DNA from: Bacteroidota bacterium
GTDB taxonomy: Bacteria > Bacteroidota > Bacteroidia > Palsa-965
DNA: 47,028 bases
Direction: 5' to 3'
Assembly (NCBI GenBank): GCA_006218065.1
Contig: VBWE01000025.1
Location: 1-47,028, forward strand
Shown: in pieces, positions 26,270-34,823 of the stretch
Numbering within the stretch: the first letter of the stretch is position 1
Layout: each line of letters opens with the position of its first letter
Translations under genes and position numbers: made by a program
Notes under the pieces: model-generated
The model's database searches: none
What the model saw: the letters and a program-made list of their open reading frames with translations, nothing else
What the model was told of the DNA's origin: nothing

Positions 26270-26408
26270 AAACGCACAATGTCAAACGCACTCCCGATAG
26301 CTATCGGGAGATCAATTATCAAGAAACTCCTCCGATGAAAGTTGTTAATTGAGCGTTTGGCATTGATCATTAAATGAGCGTTAAAATGTCCCAAGGAGAT
26401 ACATACCT
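26270..26408. repeat. Intergenic repeat element, copy 1 (AAACGC...GATACATACCT)
   Basis: The element begins AAACGCACAATGTCAAACGC and ends GTCCCAAGGAGATACATACCT. Inside are inverted words (GCGTTTGGCATTGATCATTAAA) and a 20-bp palindrome. A related element at 45231-45343 has the same ends and the same order of words, but a different centre. Both lie directly at the 3' side of a minus-strand gene. No reading frame or transposase is present. Confidence 0.65.
26291..26310. repeat. 20-bp perfect palindrome CTCCCGATAGCTATCGGGAG
   Basis: An exact palindrome without loop sits inside the 26270 repeat. The central 16 bases recur exactly at 45131-45146. I recall this word as common in Bacteroidota genomes; a count in the genome is needed. 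Confidence 0.75.
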
Positions 26409-26438
26409 AAAAAAAACCGCTCCCGGGTTCAGGAGCGG
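26409..26438 (-). terminator. Rho-independent terminator
   Basis: CCGCTCC (26417-26423) pairs with GGAGCGG (26432-26438). On the minus strand eight T's follow. It serves the secreted 145-aa protein gene, whose stop is 32 bases upstream. Confidence 0.85.
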
Positions 26439-26469
26439 CTTTCCGATTCTATAAACCACAGGAAAGAAT

Positions 26470-26907
26470 TCAACGTGCGGCGCCGTGCATCAGCCCGGCT
26501 GAAATACTGAAATTGTCGTTGCCGAGTACCTTCCAGACCGTCACATTATAAACACCCTGGCAGGCCGCTGCATTTCCTTTTACAGTAAGCGATTCATTGG
26601 TAAAGCTCATCACATCGCAGCTTCCGCTTGTAACGCGGAAAGCTTCCGTTCCGCTCACCACGCGGAAACCGTAAGGCGGTGTAATGTTGAATGTATGTTT
26701 TGCCCCGGGAGTGATCGCAATATTGTCGCTGTAAAGCGAAATACGCATCCCGGCTTCGTTTTCAATAATCAGGGAGAGCGTTACGTTATACTCCACTTTG
26801 AGCACGCCGGCATCGGGCGAAAGATTCATAACCGTGTACTCGCGCTTCTGCGCAAAAACGGAAACCGTCATTACGAGCGCAAAAAGAATCGTCAGTAGCT
26901 TTTTCAT
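26470..26907 (-). CDS. Secreted hypothetical protein
   Basis: The protein has 145 residues with signal peptide MKKLLTILFALVMTVSVFAQ. The mature part is a small beta-rich domain (TVMNLSPDAGVLKVEYNVTLSLIIENEAGMRI is its longest strand series) with two cysteines near the C-terminal side (SGSCDVM, AACQGVY) that could form a disulphide. It is periplasmic or secreted; no T9SS domain. I do not recognise the family. Its 3' end carries a strong terminator and then a dispersed repeat. Confidence 0.75.
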   Translation of the reverse strand: MKKLLTILFALVMTVSVFAQKREYTVMNLSPDAGVLKVEYNVTLSLIIENEAGMRISLYSDNIAITPGAKHTFNITPPYGFRVVSGTEAFRVTSGSCDVMSFTNESLTVKGNAAACQGVYNVTVWKVLGNDNFSISAGLMHGAAR

Positions 26908-27295
26908 AGTGACCTAAAGATTTTAGCAGTTTTTCCAGAATTATACAGGCAAAATTAGGGAGACTCCCCCGGCGCTCTTTTACGGGCAAAGGTCACTTGC
27001 TAACCGGTTTTTGTTAATTACTCATTTAAAATAATGATTCCCAGGTAATTAATATGAACAATCCGGGGCTTTTTAATACCTGCAAAGGTGATTTTTGGAA
27101 CAAAATCAACATTCCCGGCAGTTCCAGCGGGAGGCATCCGTATGATTTTTGGCTCAAATCCGGCTGGTGACGGTTCAGCCGGGAAGCAAGCCGGAGTCTT
27201 TTTGACAGCTAAACTTTTTCCGTTTCGCAGTCGTCATTTTACCGTTTCGCTGCAAAGGGCATTTTCTCCTATCTTCGAAAGCAATACTTTGAAGC
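26908..27295. other. Intergenic region before the DUF2304 operon
   Basis: The 388-base divergent gap contains only short frames without coding character. TTTG (27288-27291) lies four bases before the next ATG, preceded by TAC, an imperfect -7 element. Nothing else is recognised. Confidence 0.5.
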
Positions 27296-27649
27296 ATGGA
27301 TAACGTACAGATACTCGCCATTGCCGGAAGTGTCATTTTTCTCGGCATCATCGCCTGGCTCATCCTGCGCGGAAAGCTGCGCGAAGAATACGCCATCATC
27401 TGGATCATTTGCTCTGCGGTACTCATCGTGCTTTCCTTCTGGCGGAAAGGTCTCGATTATTTTGCCAAACTGCTCGGCATTTACGATCCGCCCAACCTGC
27501 TTTTCATCGGCGCCGTTTTTGCCATACTGATCTACCTGCTTCACCTGTCCATCGTGGTTTCGAAACTGCAGGAACAGAATAAAATTCTTGCGCAGCAGAT
27601 CGCCCTGCTTCGTGCGGAGGAAAGCAGGAAAGCGAAAGAAAACAAATGA
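27296..27649 (+). CDS. DUF2304 membrane protein
   Basis: The protein has 117 residues. Three hydrophobic helices are visible: ILAIAGSVIFLGIIAWLIL, YAIIWIICSAVLIVLSFW and LLFIGAVFAILIYLLHLSIV. A C-terminal coiled coil follows (SKLQEQNKILAQQIALLRAEE). This matches DUF2304, small membrane proteins often encoded with glycosyltransferases. Its stop overlaps the next start by ATGA, so it heads a four-gene operon to 30523. A glycolipid or surface-polymer role is suggested only by family habit. Confidence 0.85.
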   Translation: MDNVQILAIAGSVIFLGIIAWLILRGKLREEYAIIWIICSAVLIVLSFWRKGLDYFAKLLGIYDPPNLLFIGAVFAILIYLLHLSIVVSKLQEQNKILAQQIALLRAEESRKAKENK

Positions 27650-28038
27650 GTTCTTCCCCGTTTGAAAAAGAAGCCGCGGTTTTCGGACGCTACCTGTTGC
27701 GCGACGAACCAAACGCACAGTCGGTACAGCTTTATGTTTCGGCCATGCAGATCCGCCCGGTCAATTGTACTATGCGCGATGAAAAAATAATCCGTTTTGC
27801 GCTCCAAAATTCCGGATGCCTGGCGATGATCGACGGCGCGCTGGCATTTTCAAAAAGACCTTCCGCGCTTCGCGAAAAAATGCTCGTGATGACCGCTATC
27901 CTGGAAACACAACCGGCTTACGCGAATTTATTTTTGCCGCAGCAGCGGGCTGCCGGTTACCGGATTCTCATGGGTTTCCGGCTTTGCGGGGCCGCTTTTC
28001 GCCTGCTCGCAGGAAAAATGCTCTTAGTTTTTATCTGA
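27646..28038 (+). CDS. Hypothetical protein preceding the GMC oxidoreductase
   Basis: The protein has 130 residues, with start and stop both overlapping its neighbours (ATGA and TGATG). It is mostly helical with a hydrophobic C-terminus (GFRLCGAAFRLLAGKMLLVFI) and no signal peptide. I do not recognise it. Some GMC oxidoreductases need a small partner subunit, and the tight coupling would fit that, but no twin-arginine signal typical of gluconate-dehydrogenase subunit 3 is seen. Confidence 0.75.
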   Translation: MSSSPFEKEAAVFGRYLLRDEPNAQSVQLYVSAMQIRPVNCTMRDEKIIRFALQNSGCLAMIDGALAFSKRPSALREKMLVMTAILETQPAYANLFLPQQRAAGYRILMGFRLCGAAFRLLAGKMLLVFI

Positions 28039-29648
28039 TGGAATTGCACGACTTCATCGTTGTCGGATCCGGTTGCACGGGCGCCATGGCGGCACAAACG
28101 CTGGTGGAAAGCGGCGCGCGCGTGCTGATGCTCGACGGCGGAAAACGCGGCGGCGTGTATCAATCCATCACACCTTCCAAAAATTTTCCTGCGATCCGTC
28201 GCGAAGAACAGGACCAGCACCGCTACCTGCTCGGCGACAAGTTCGAAAGTATTCCCGCCGGTAAAGTCAGCACGGGCGAACAGCTTACTCCTGCGCGGCG
28301 GTTTATGATCGAAGCGGCGGACCATTTCCTGCGTCACCGTTCCGATACGTTTTTCCCGATGGAAAGTCTCGGCTACGGCGGGCTGGGCGCAGGCTGGGGA
28401 TTGGGCTGCTGTGTTTTTTCGGAAAACGAATTGAAAAAGGCCGGGCTTCCCGTTGCTGAAATGCAGTCGGCATACCAGCTTGTTTCCGACCGCATCGGCA
28501 TATCGGGCAGCAGCGACGACGCGCAGGCGTTTACATTCGCTCACCTGGAAGGTATTCAGCCCGCGCCGCGCCTGCATCCCACGGCGGAAAAAATTTACAG
28601 CCGTTACGCCGCCAAAAAAACAGCGCTGAAAAAAAACGGTTTCCATCTCGGCCGCCCCGCGCTTGCCCTGCTCACACAGGAAAAAGATCACCGCAAGCCG
28701 CTCGATTACCGCGACATGGAATTTTACGATGACAAAGGTTTGTCGGCATGGCGCGCCTGGATTACGGTGGATGAATTACAGAAAAAAAATAATTTCATGT
28801 ACCGCGGCAGTACACTGGTCACTGCTTTCCACGAAGAAAACGGCAGCGTGCGCGTAGAATCGCTCAACCTCGATACGCAGGAAAAAGAAACTTTTCATTG
28901 CCGGAAACTGGTCCTCTCGCCCGGCGTACTCAGCACGGCGCGTATCGTTTTACGGTCGATGGACGAAAACAATCATCGGCTTCCGCTCCTCTGCAACCCG
29001 TACAATTACACGCCCTGCCTCGTGCTTTCCGAAACCGGGAAATCGCTGCCGGACGCGCTGACGGGCATGGCGCAGCTTTCGCTTTTCCACGATGCCGACG
29101 GAACACAAACCGATGTGGCCATGGCTTCGCTTTACAATTACCGTTCGCTGCTTATGTTCCGCCTGCTGAAAGAAGTACCGCTCGGTTTCCGCGATGCGCG
29201 GATGCTGATGAATTATCTTTTGCCGGGAATCGTCATCATGGGTATTCATCACCCGGAATCCGCGGGCGGGGAAAAATTTCTTCACCTGGAAGCGGATTCC
29301 TCCTCTCCTACCGGCGATCTTTTGCGTACGGTTTATAAACTGAACGAAACCGAATCGGCAAAAATCACCGCGCGCGAAAAACTGTACGCCAAAGCCATGC
29401 GCAAACTTGGCGCCTGGGCGCTGAAACGCGTCTCGCCCGGGCACGGCTCCAGCATTCATTATGCGGGCACACTGCCTTTCGACGATAACGGGAAACCGTT
29501 TTCCATTCATCCTTCGGGAAGACTGAACGGAACGGAAAATGTTTTTATCGCCGACGGATCGGGATTTCGTTTTCTTCCCGCCAAAGGCTTGACACTTTCG
29601 CTGATGGCCAACGCGCATCTTGTTGCAGAAAAACTGCTAAAAAAATGA
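28038..29648 (+). CDS. GMC-family FAD-dependent oxidoreductase
   Basis: The protein has 536 residues from ATG 28038; an in-frame extension to 27816 would run through the upstream gene and is rejected. The dinucleotide-binding motif is FIVVGSGCTGAMAAQTL (6-22) with LMLDGG after the second strand. The middle region reads ESLGYGGLGAGWGLGCC, as in the FAD loop. The C-terminal block is GSSIHYAGTLPFDD with SGRLNGTENVFIADGSGF and LPAKGLTLSLMANAH, the GMC C-terminal pattern with the catalytic His region. It oxidises an alcohol, probably a sugar or polyol derivative; substrate unknown. It is cytoplasmic. Confidence 0.88.
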   Translation: MELHDFIVVGSGCTGAMAAQTLVESGARVLMLDGGKRGGVYQSITPSKNFPAIRREEQDQHRYLLGDKFESIPAGKVSTGEQLTPARRFMIEAADHFLRHRSDTFFPMESLGYGGLGAGWGLGCCVFSENELKKAGLPVAEMQSAYQLVSDRIGISGSSDDAQAFTFAHLEGIQPAPRLHPTAEKIYSRYAAKKTALKKNGFHLGRPALALLTQEKDHRKPLDYRDMEFYDDKGLSAWRAWITVDELQKKNNFMYRGSTLVTAFHEENGSVRVESLNLDTQEKETFHCRKLVLSPGVLSTARIVLRSMDENNHRLPLLCNPYNYTPCLVLSETGKSLPDALTGMAQLSLFHDADGTQTDVAMASLYNYRSLLMFRLLKEVPLGFRDARMLMNYLLPGIVIMGIHHPESAGGEKFLHLEADSSSPTGDLLRTVYKLNETESAKITAREKLYAKAMRKLGAWALKRVSPGHGSSIHYAGTLPFDDNGKPFSIHPSGRLNGTENVFIADGSGFRFLPAKGLTLSLMANAHLVAEKLLKK

Positions 29649-30523
29649 GCGTGAACAAAACCATGCTGATCACGGGAGCGACCGGATTCATCGGGCAGGC
29701 TTTGCTGCATCATTTTCTCGGGCAGGGCTGGAAGATCGTCGCACTGGTGCGGAAAGACCCGGCGGAAAAAATACCCGGTGTTATTTACCAGCATTTCGAC
29801 CTGCATTCCCCACGGCTCGACAGCGACACGTTCAAAGGCATCGATGTATTCATTCACGCAGCATACGTTAAGGCGGAAAAAGGCGTCGATGCTTTCACGA
29901 TTAATACGAAGGCGGCGCGGCAGCTTCACGAATCGGCCCTGCGGCAGCAGGTCGCGCAGACTGTTTTTATTTCGAGCCTCGCGGCGAAAAAAGAAGCGGT
30001 TTCCGAATACGGCAAACAGAAATTCGCCGTCGAAGAAATTTTTTCAGGCGCGCAGGACGTGGTTGTGCGACCGGGACTCGTGCTCGGCCCCGGCGGGCTT
30101 TTCGGAAAAATGCGCGCGCATATTGAAAAACGCGGCCGCATCCCGCTGATCGGCGGAGGAAAACAGCCGCTGCAAACCGTACACATCGACGATCTCGTAG
30201 CCGCGATAGAAAAAATCATCGAAACAAAAGCGAAAGGCGTTTTCACGATCGCTGAACCGGAACCTGTTCCTTACCGGGAATTCTACGAAGAACTCTGCCG
30301 CGTACTGAACGGTAAACCGCAGTTCAAATACATTCCGTACTGGTTCATGAGTTTTGTTTTGCGGACTGCCGGTATTTTCGGCATGGAACTCCCGGTGAAC
30401 AGCGATAACCTGCGCGGGCTGAAAACCATGCAGGCCGTGGATTCGAAGGCAAGTCTTACGAAACTGGGAATACGGGTTAAGGATTACAAAGAAAGTTTGC
30501 AGGCTATTGCCTCGGCGCGGTGA
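29645..30523 (+). CDS. NAD(P)-dependent epimerase/dehydratase (extended SDR)
   Basis: The protein has 292 residues. The Rossmann motif is GATGFIG (11-17). The active-site pattern SEYGKQK gives Tyr122 and Lys126 (YxxxK) with Ser110/111 upstream (FISSLA). VVRPGLVLGPGG and VHIDDLV are typical of sugar-nucleotide or related extended SDRs. It overlaps the GMC gene by ATGA and closes the operon. The pair could oxidise and then epimerise or reduce the same intermediate, possibly a sugar head group. The 3' end meets the convergent pseudouridine synthase gene one base away. Confidence 0.87.
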   Translation: MSVNKTMLITGATGFIGQALLHHFLGQGWKIVALVRKDPAEKIPGVIYQHFDLHSPRLDSDTFKGIDVFIHAAYVKAEKGVDAFTINTKAARQLHESALRQQVAQTVFISSLAAKKEAVSEYGKQKFAVEEIFSGAQDVVVRPGLVLGPGGLFGKMRAHIEKRGRIPLIGGGKQPLQTVHIDDLVAAIEKIIETKAKGVFTIAEPEPVPYREFYEELCRVLNGKPQFKYIPYWFMSFVLRTAGIFGMELPVNSDNLRGLKTMQAVDSKASLTKLGIRVKDYKESLQAIASAR

Positions 30524-30524
30524 A

Positions 30525-31232
30525 CTACTTGATCATCCGCAGCAACACGTCCCGTTCTTCTTCTGCAAGTTCCTTCCACTCTCCGGGATGAAGCCCGGCG
30601 GTTGTTATATGTGCAATACGCAGCCGCGTAAGCCGGACGACATTGTACCCGAGTTTGTAACACATCCGCCTGATCTGCCTGTTCAGTCCCTGCGTGAGTA
30701 TGATGCGAAACGTATCGGGCGATTCGTTTTCACGCGCGATGATCACCGGCCGCGTTTTTTTTCCCATGATGGTCACGCCGGCAGACATCTGTTTTAAAAA
30801 ATCGTCGTCAAAAGAACGATCAACTGTAACAACATATTCCTTTTCCCGGTGCGTCCTGCTGTCCGACACTGCGCGCGCAATCCGGCCGTCGTCGGTGAGC
30901 AGCATCAGTCCTTCGGATTCTTTATCGAGTCTTCCTGCCGGTTGCCAGGGCGCGGGATGGCTGACCACCGAACGGAGATTTCCGGCGATATGCTGTCCTG
31001 TCGTACTTTCAATTCCTGCCGGTTTGTAATATTTGATGTATGTAAAGTTCACGCCCGGGCGGATAATTTTCCCGTCGCAACTTACTTCATCCCAGTATTC
31101 CAGTTTTTCAGACGGCGGAACTTTCCGCCCATTGACGAGTACACGTCCTGCGCCGATAATTTTTTCGGCCTCGGCATTCGGAATTTTGAAATACCGGGCG
31201 ACAATGGTGTACAAACGCGACATGCCGGGCAT
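30525..31232 (-). CDS. rRNA pseudouridine synthase, RsuA/RluB/E/F family
   Basis: The protein has 235 residues from ATG 31232; ATG 31223 (MSRLYT) is equally possible. An N-terminal S4 RNA-binding domain (RYFKIPNAEAEKIIGAGRVLVNGRKV) precedes the catalytic domain. The active-site block is PAGRLDKESEGLMLLTDDG, with the Asp of RLD as the nucleophile. NRQIRRMCYKLGYNVVRLTRLRI is the conserved C-terminal motif. It isomerises one uridine in ribosomal RNA; the exact position cannot be told. It is convergent with the epimerase gene. Confidence 0.92.
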   Translation of the reverse strand: MPGMSRLYTIVARYFKIPNAEAEKIIGAGRVLVNGRKVPPSEKLEYWDEVSCDGKIIRPGVNFTYIKYYKPAGIESTTGQHIAGNLRSVVSHPAPWQPAGRLDKESEGLMLLTDDGRIARAVSDSRTHREKEYVVTVDRSFDDDFLKQMSAGVTIMGKKTRPVIIARENESPDTFRIILTQGLNRQIRRMCYKLGYNVVRLTRLRIAHITTAGLHPGEWKELAEEERDVLLRMIK

Positions 31233-31296
31233 AACAGGATAGTTTAAATAATAGTCTTTACTCCTATTTGCGATTGTCGATTGAGGATTTAAACTT

Positions 31297-31363
31297 TAGC
31301 GTCTTTACGCCTTAGCGGTGAAGATTGTAATCCGGACTTTACCGCGAAGACGTAAAGACGCTA
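31297..31363. repeat. Inverted repeat of an ACCGCGAAG/CTTAGCGGT word
   Basis: TAGCGTCTTTACGCCTTAGC (start 31297) and GACGTAAAGACGCTA (ending 31363) are arms of a 26-bp imperfect inverted repeat (about four mismatches) with a 15-nt loop. Outer sequences (GGATTT / AAATCC words, 31267-31399) also pair loosely. A single arm recurs at 36084-36108. It lies in the 175-base gap between the lipid operon's end and the pseudouridine synthase gene. Confidence 0.65.
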
Positions 31364-31407
31364 ACGGGTACTCAAATCGGAAATCCGCAATCGGAAATCC
31401 AATTGGT

Positions 31408-32640
31408 TCACCAGTTCGGATTATTCGGGCGCGAGTACAGCAATTGCATCACGTTGATATTCCGCATGCTGAACGCCGCTTCGCAGTAACATAGATAATA
31501 GTTCCATTTGCGCAGGAAACGTTCGTCGAATCCCAGTTTGGAAATTTCCGCCGATTGCCCGTTGAAATTCGTCCGCCAGGCAGCCAGCGTGCGCGCATAA
31601 TCACGGCCCATATCTTTCAGGTCGATCAGCGAGAGATCACCGGCGCGATTGACCGCTTCGTTGATGCGGCCCACCGAAGGCAGCAATGACCCGGGAAAAA
31701 TATGTTTCTGAATCCAGTCCACGCCTTTGCGCAAACTGTCGTACCGCGAATCGGGTGAAGTGATCACCTGCAGGGCGAGGAAACCGTCACGCCTGAGCAG
31801 GTCGGTGCATTTCTGGAAATAGATGTCGAGAAATTCATCGCCGACGGCTTCGAGCATTTCCACGGATACGACCCGGTCGAATTGTCCTTTTATTTTCCGG
31901 TAATCTTCGAGCATGATTTTCACCTGTCCTTCCAGCCCTGCGGCTCTCACACGTTCCGTCGCCAGTTTGCACTGCTCTTCCGAAATGGTAATGCTCGTGA
32001 CATTACATCCGAATTCCGAAGCCATGTACATCGCGTTGGCGCCCCAGCCGCTGCCGATTTCGAGTACTTCGAGACCGGGACGCAGGTGCATCTGTTTGCA
32101 CAGACGCCGGTATTTCGCCCGCTGCGCTTCTTCGAGCGTCATCGTGTCCTGCTCGAAATACGCGCTGGAATAGGTCATCGACGGATCGAGCCAGAGCGAA
32201 AAAAAATCATTGTTAAGATCGTAATGGTCACTGATATTTTTCCGGGAGCCGTCCAGGTTATTCGCTCTTCCCCAGTGCTGCAGGCGGTTGAAAAATTTAA
32301 GCAGGTTGAGCGTGGCCTGCGTCGCACCGCCCGAAACGGGAGCGTTGTCGATATTCAGCAGGAACCATTTGATCACGTCCGTGATGCTGCCGGTGTCCCA
32401 GTCGCCGTCCACGTACGCTTCCCCGAAACCGATATCGCCGTAAAGCACGCAGCGTTTAAAAAAACCGGGCGAATTGATTTTAATATCCGCTTCCACATTT
32501 CCTGCGCCGTCGCCCAGCGTAACCGATTCACCGGTGTGCAGCGTAACATGCAAACGTCCCTTGTCCATTTTCGACAACAATCCGAAAACGGCATTTTCAT
32601 AAAAACTCAGTGAGCGTGAAATTGCGAGCGTTGCAGCCAT
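31408..32640 (-). CDS. CFA-synthase-like SAM methyltransferase (lipid acyl chain)
   Basis: The protein has 410 residues, close to cyclopropane fatty acid synthase. Family blocks: DHYDLNNDFFSLWLDPSMTYS (from 138), SAM motif VLEIGSGWGANAMYMA (192-207), VSVEMLEAVG (258-267), VDWIQKHIFPGSLLPS (307-322), and RNINVMQLLYSRPN near the end. Compared with E. coli CFA, the position of Cys139 is Ser159 and that of His266 is Gln291 (LALQVITS), while the catalytic-site Glu (Glu264) is kept. Two bicarbonate-site residues are thus changed, as in the methyltransferases that put a methyl branch on an unsaturated chain. It is the last gene of the lipid operon, four bases after the lipoprotein gene. Product probably a methyl-branched or modified acyl chain rather than a classical cyclopropane. 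Confidence 0.87.
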   Translation of the reverse strand: MAATLAISRSLSFYENAVFGLLSKMDKGRLHVTLHTGESVTLGDGAGNVEADIKINSPGFFKRCVLYGDIGFGEAYVDGDWDTGSITDVIKWFLLNIDNAPVSGGATQATLNLLKFFNRLQHWGRANNLDGSRKNISDHYDLNNDFFSLWLDPSMTYSSAYFEQDTMTLEEAQRAKYRRLCKQMHLRPGLEVLEIGSGWGANAMYMASEFGCNVTSITISEEQCKLATERVRAAGLEGQVKIMLEDYRKIKGQFDRVVSVEMLEAVGDEFLDIYFQKCTDLLRRDGFLALQVITSPDSRYDSLRKGVDWIQKHIFPGSLLPSVGRINEAVNRAGDLSLIDLKDMGRDYARTLAAWRTNFNGQSAEISKLGFDERFLRKWNYYLCYCEAAFSMRNINVMQLLYSRPNNPNW

Positions 32641-32644
32641 TGTT

Positions 32645-33964
32645 TTACAGTTGGTGACTCCATAACAGTTTACCCGTTTTCATATCGATGCAGGCCATCC
32701 GTAACTGGGAAATAAACACGAGTTTATTGTCGAGGCACCTGAACCATTGATAATCGAACTCCGGGTTGCCGTCGGAAAAAACAGTTTCGAACGCACCGGC
32801 ATTATCCGCTTTGGAAGGGTCGTAATAAAACTCATCGAGCTTGATCTGCCAGGCCTGTGCGAAAGACGAATCGGGATTCAGTTTCATTTTCGAAACCAGG
32901 GCGCGGCAGGTATCGCCCACGCTGCTTGCACTCCAAACGAGCAAACTGTTCTTCTCGTCCGCAAGCAGGTACGAGCGGTGGTAATCGCCGTCTTTCTCCC
33001 AGCGCTGCAACTGGTACTTCTCGTTACCGATCGAACGGTTGATCTCCTCCCACTCGCGTTTCATTTCGCGGAGTTTATCGGGCAACTGGAAATAATGCAG
33101 CCGTTCATCCGCGATCTGAGGATCGGCCGCAGCGAGTTCTTTCATTCTTTTATCCAGCGAATCGATCCGCCGGGCAAGACTGTCGTACAGCGGTTTTATT
33201 TCTGCAGATCCGCGGAACGGGTTTTCATCCAGCACCAGTTTTGCAAAAAGAAACGAATGCGGCTGGCTCCTTTTGGAGTTTTCATATTCCAGCGTTTTAC
33301 GCGGATCGCCTTTCATGCTTACGTTTTTTTCGTAGCCGAGATCGCCGTTGTTGCTCGTTACTGATCTGCTCCAATTATGATCTTTGATTTCCGCTTCCGT
33401 TTTTTCCACGGCGAACGTATTCGGATCCAGGTAGTATTTGAAACCCTGCTGATCGGTGAACATGATACGCCCGCTGACCGGGTCAAAACCGTAAAAACTG
33501 CTGATCCGGGTCCATTCGGGTTTGGAAAGTGCGAGTCCTTTCATCCCGGGCTTTTCCATCAATTGTTTCTGCGTGGCCAGCACGTCGAGCGTGCCGGGAT
33601 TGCGGTAATGCAGGCCGAGCTCTTCGGAAAAACTAAACATCCAGAGCTTGCCTTCTGTCGTTCCGAGAATCGCCGTTTCGTTTTTATCGCGGCCCTCGCC
33701 CAGTTCCACGCGGGCCATCACGTTCCCGTTTTCAATATTATACGATGTCAGGCGATATTCCGCATACCCGCTGATCGATGTAAAACCGCCGCCGGATTTC
33801 TTGGATGTCGCCTGGAAAATTTCTTCGAATGTGATGGCTATTTTTCCTTCTTTGCCGGAATAAACGGTCGCATATTTTACGTCGTCAGCCACATCGTTCA
33901 TCACGTCCTTGTGAAAACAGGAACTGAGCGTGGCGAGCAGAAGCAATGGTAACAGTCGTTTCAT
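32645..33964 (-). CDS. Lipoprotein of the lipid operon, function unknown
   Basis: The protein has 439 residues from ATG 33964. The signal is MKRLLPLLLLATLSSC with the lipobox Cys16; a longer in-frame start at 34018 would bury it. The mature part is beta-rich with propeller-like strands (ILGTTEGKLWMFSF, GFDPVSGRIMFTDQQGFKYYL, RMACIDMKTGKLLWSHQL) and a helical insert of about 60 residues (LARRIDSLDKRMKELAAADP, KLREMKREWEEINRSI). No enzyme motif is seen. Its place between DUF1365 and the methyltransferase suggests that it works with membrane lipids, perhaps in assembly or sensing, but this is inference. Confidence 0.8.
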   Translation of the reverse strand: MKRLLPLLLLATLSSCFHKDVMNDVADDVKYATVYSGKEGKIAITFEEIFQATSKKSGGGFTSISGYAEYRLTSYNIENGNVMARVELGEGRDKNETAILGTTEGKLWMFSFSEELGLHYRNPGTLDVLATQKQLMEKPGMKGLALSKPEWTRISSFYGFDPVSGRIMFTDQQGFKYYLDPNTFAVEKTEAEIKDHNWSRSVTSNNGDLGYEKNVSMKGDPRKTLEYENSKRSQPHSFLFAKLVLDENPFRGSAEIKPLYDSLARRIDSLDKRMKELAAADPQIADERLHYFQLPDKLREMKREWEEINRSIGNEKYQLQRWEKDGDYHRSYLLADEKNSLLVWSASSVGDTCRALVSKMKLNPDSSFAQAWQIKLDEFYYDPSKADNAGAFETVFSDGNPEFDYQWFRCLDNKLVFISQLRMACIDMKTGKLLWSHQL

Positions 33965-33998
33965 GCTATGAAGATAAAACAATATACGAACCTGCGAT

Positions 33999-34814
33999 TC
34001 AACCGGTTTTATCATCATACGGTTTCAGCACGTCACGTTGCAGGTCTTTATGATCTCCTTTCCGGTAAAACGGAATTTTCTTGAACCAGAGCAGCATCGC
34101 ATTCCAGTGAATGAGCGCGATGATCTTGATCGTGATCAACGGAAAACGCAGCGCGCAGAGCAGCACATTGCCGTTGGTCAGCGCCTTCCGTTTCCCGGTA
34201 AGCGTACTGATAAAAAAGCGGCGATCGTGCTGGTAATCGTCGATGCGGATATCCAGTTTTTCACCGGGAACATCCAGCTGGAAATCAAATTCGGCATCGT
34301 GCGCGATAAACGGTGAAACGTAAAAGTATTTGGGAATCCGCAGGCGGAATGTCGTTCCGTCAAAACGATCGGGACCGAGGTAATACAGTTTCATTTCGCG
34401 GAACGTATTGCCGACTTCGGCCACGGCGCAGATCACTTTCCGCTGTTCATCGAAACAGAAATAAAATGAAACGGGATTGAACTGGTACCCCCAGGTGCGG
34501 AGATTGGTGAGCAGCATGATGGATGCCGGTTTTGCCTTATGCCCGTTTTGTTCCAGGAAATCTTCGAGATGCTGCCGCGTGCTTTTTTTCGTATCCGGAT
34601 TTTTCGCGGGGAACTGTACATGATCTTTATCTCTCCAGCTGAATACGTTGAACCGGTTGATGCCCACCAGCGCAATTTTCCGGCCCACCTTTTCCAGTTC
34701 ATCCAGGTCGAGCCAGAACATGAATACGTTATAATGAAAGCGATGCTTCTTCGGCTCGAGCCGGTTGTGCATTACTAATGCCCTGTAAAGCGCGCTGTTC
34801 ATCGCAGGTTCCAT
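33999..34814 (-). CDS. DUF1365 family protein
   Basis: The protein has 271 residues. DUF1365 landmarks are present: ALVMHNRLEPKKHRFHYNVFMFWLDLDELE at the N-terminus, ILLTNLRTWGYQFNPVSFYFCFD, VAEVGNTFREMKLYYL, KYFYVSPFI, and a hydrophobic C-terminal part (ITIKIIALIHWNAMLLWFKKIPFY). The family is nearly always beside an FAD oxidoreductase and a CFA-like methyltransferase, as here. Its reaction is not established. Neighbour spacing is nine bases upstream and 34 downstream, so it is in the operon. Confidence 0.9.
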   Translation of the reverse strand: MEPAMNSALYRALVMHNRLEPKKHRFHYNVFMFWLDLDELEKVGRKIALVGINRFNVFSWRDKDHVQFPAKNPDTKKSTRQHLEDFLEQNGHKAKPASIMLLTNLRTWGYQFNPVSFYFCFDEQRKVICAVAEVGNTFREMKLYYLGPDRFDGTTFRLRIPKYFYVSPFIAHDAEFDFQLDVPGEKLDIRIDDYQHDRRFFISTLTGKRKALTNGNVLLCALRFPLITIKIIALIHWNAMLLWFKKIPFYRKGDHKDLQRDVLKPYDDKTG

Positions 34815-34823
34815 GCGGAGAAG

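Noticed and set aside
27088-27303. 71-residue frame before the DUF2304 gene
   Set aside because: Low-complexity composition, no ribosome-binding site, overlap with the DUF2304 start.
27816-28037. N-terminal extension of the GMC oxidoreductase
   Set aside because: It runs through the previous overlapping gene. The FAD motif of a GMC protein should begin within about ten residues of the start, as it does from 28038.
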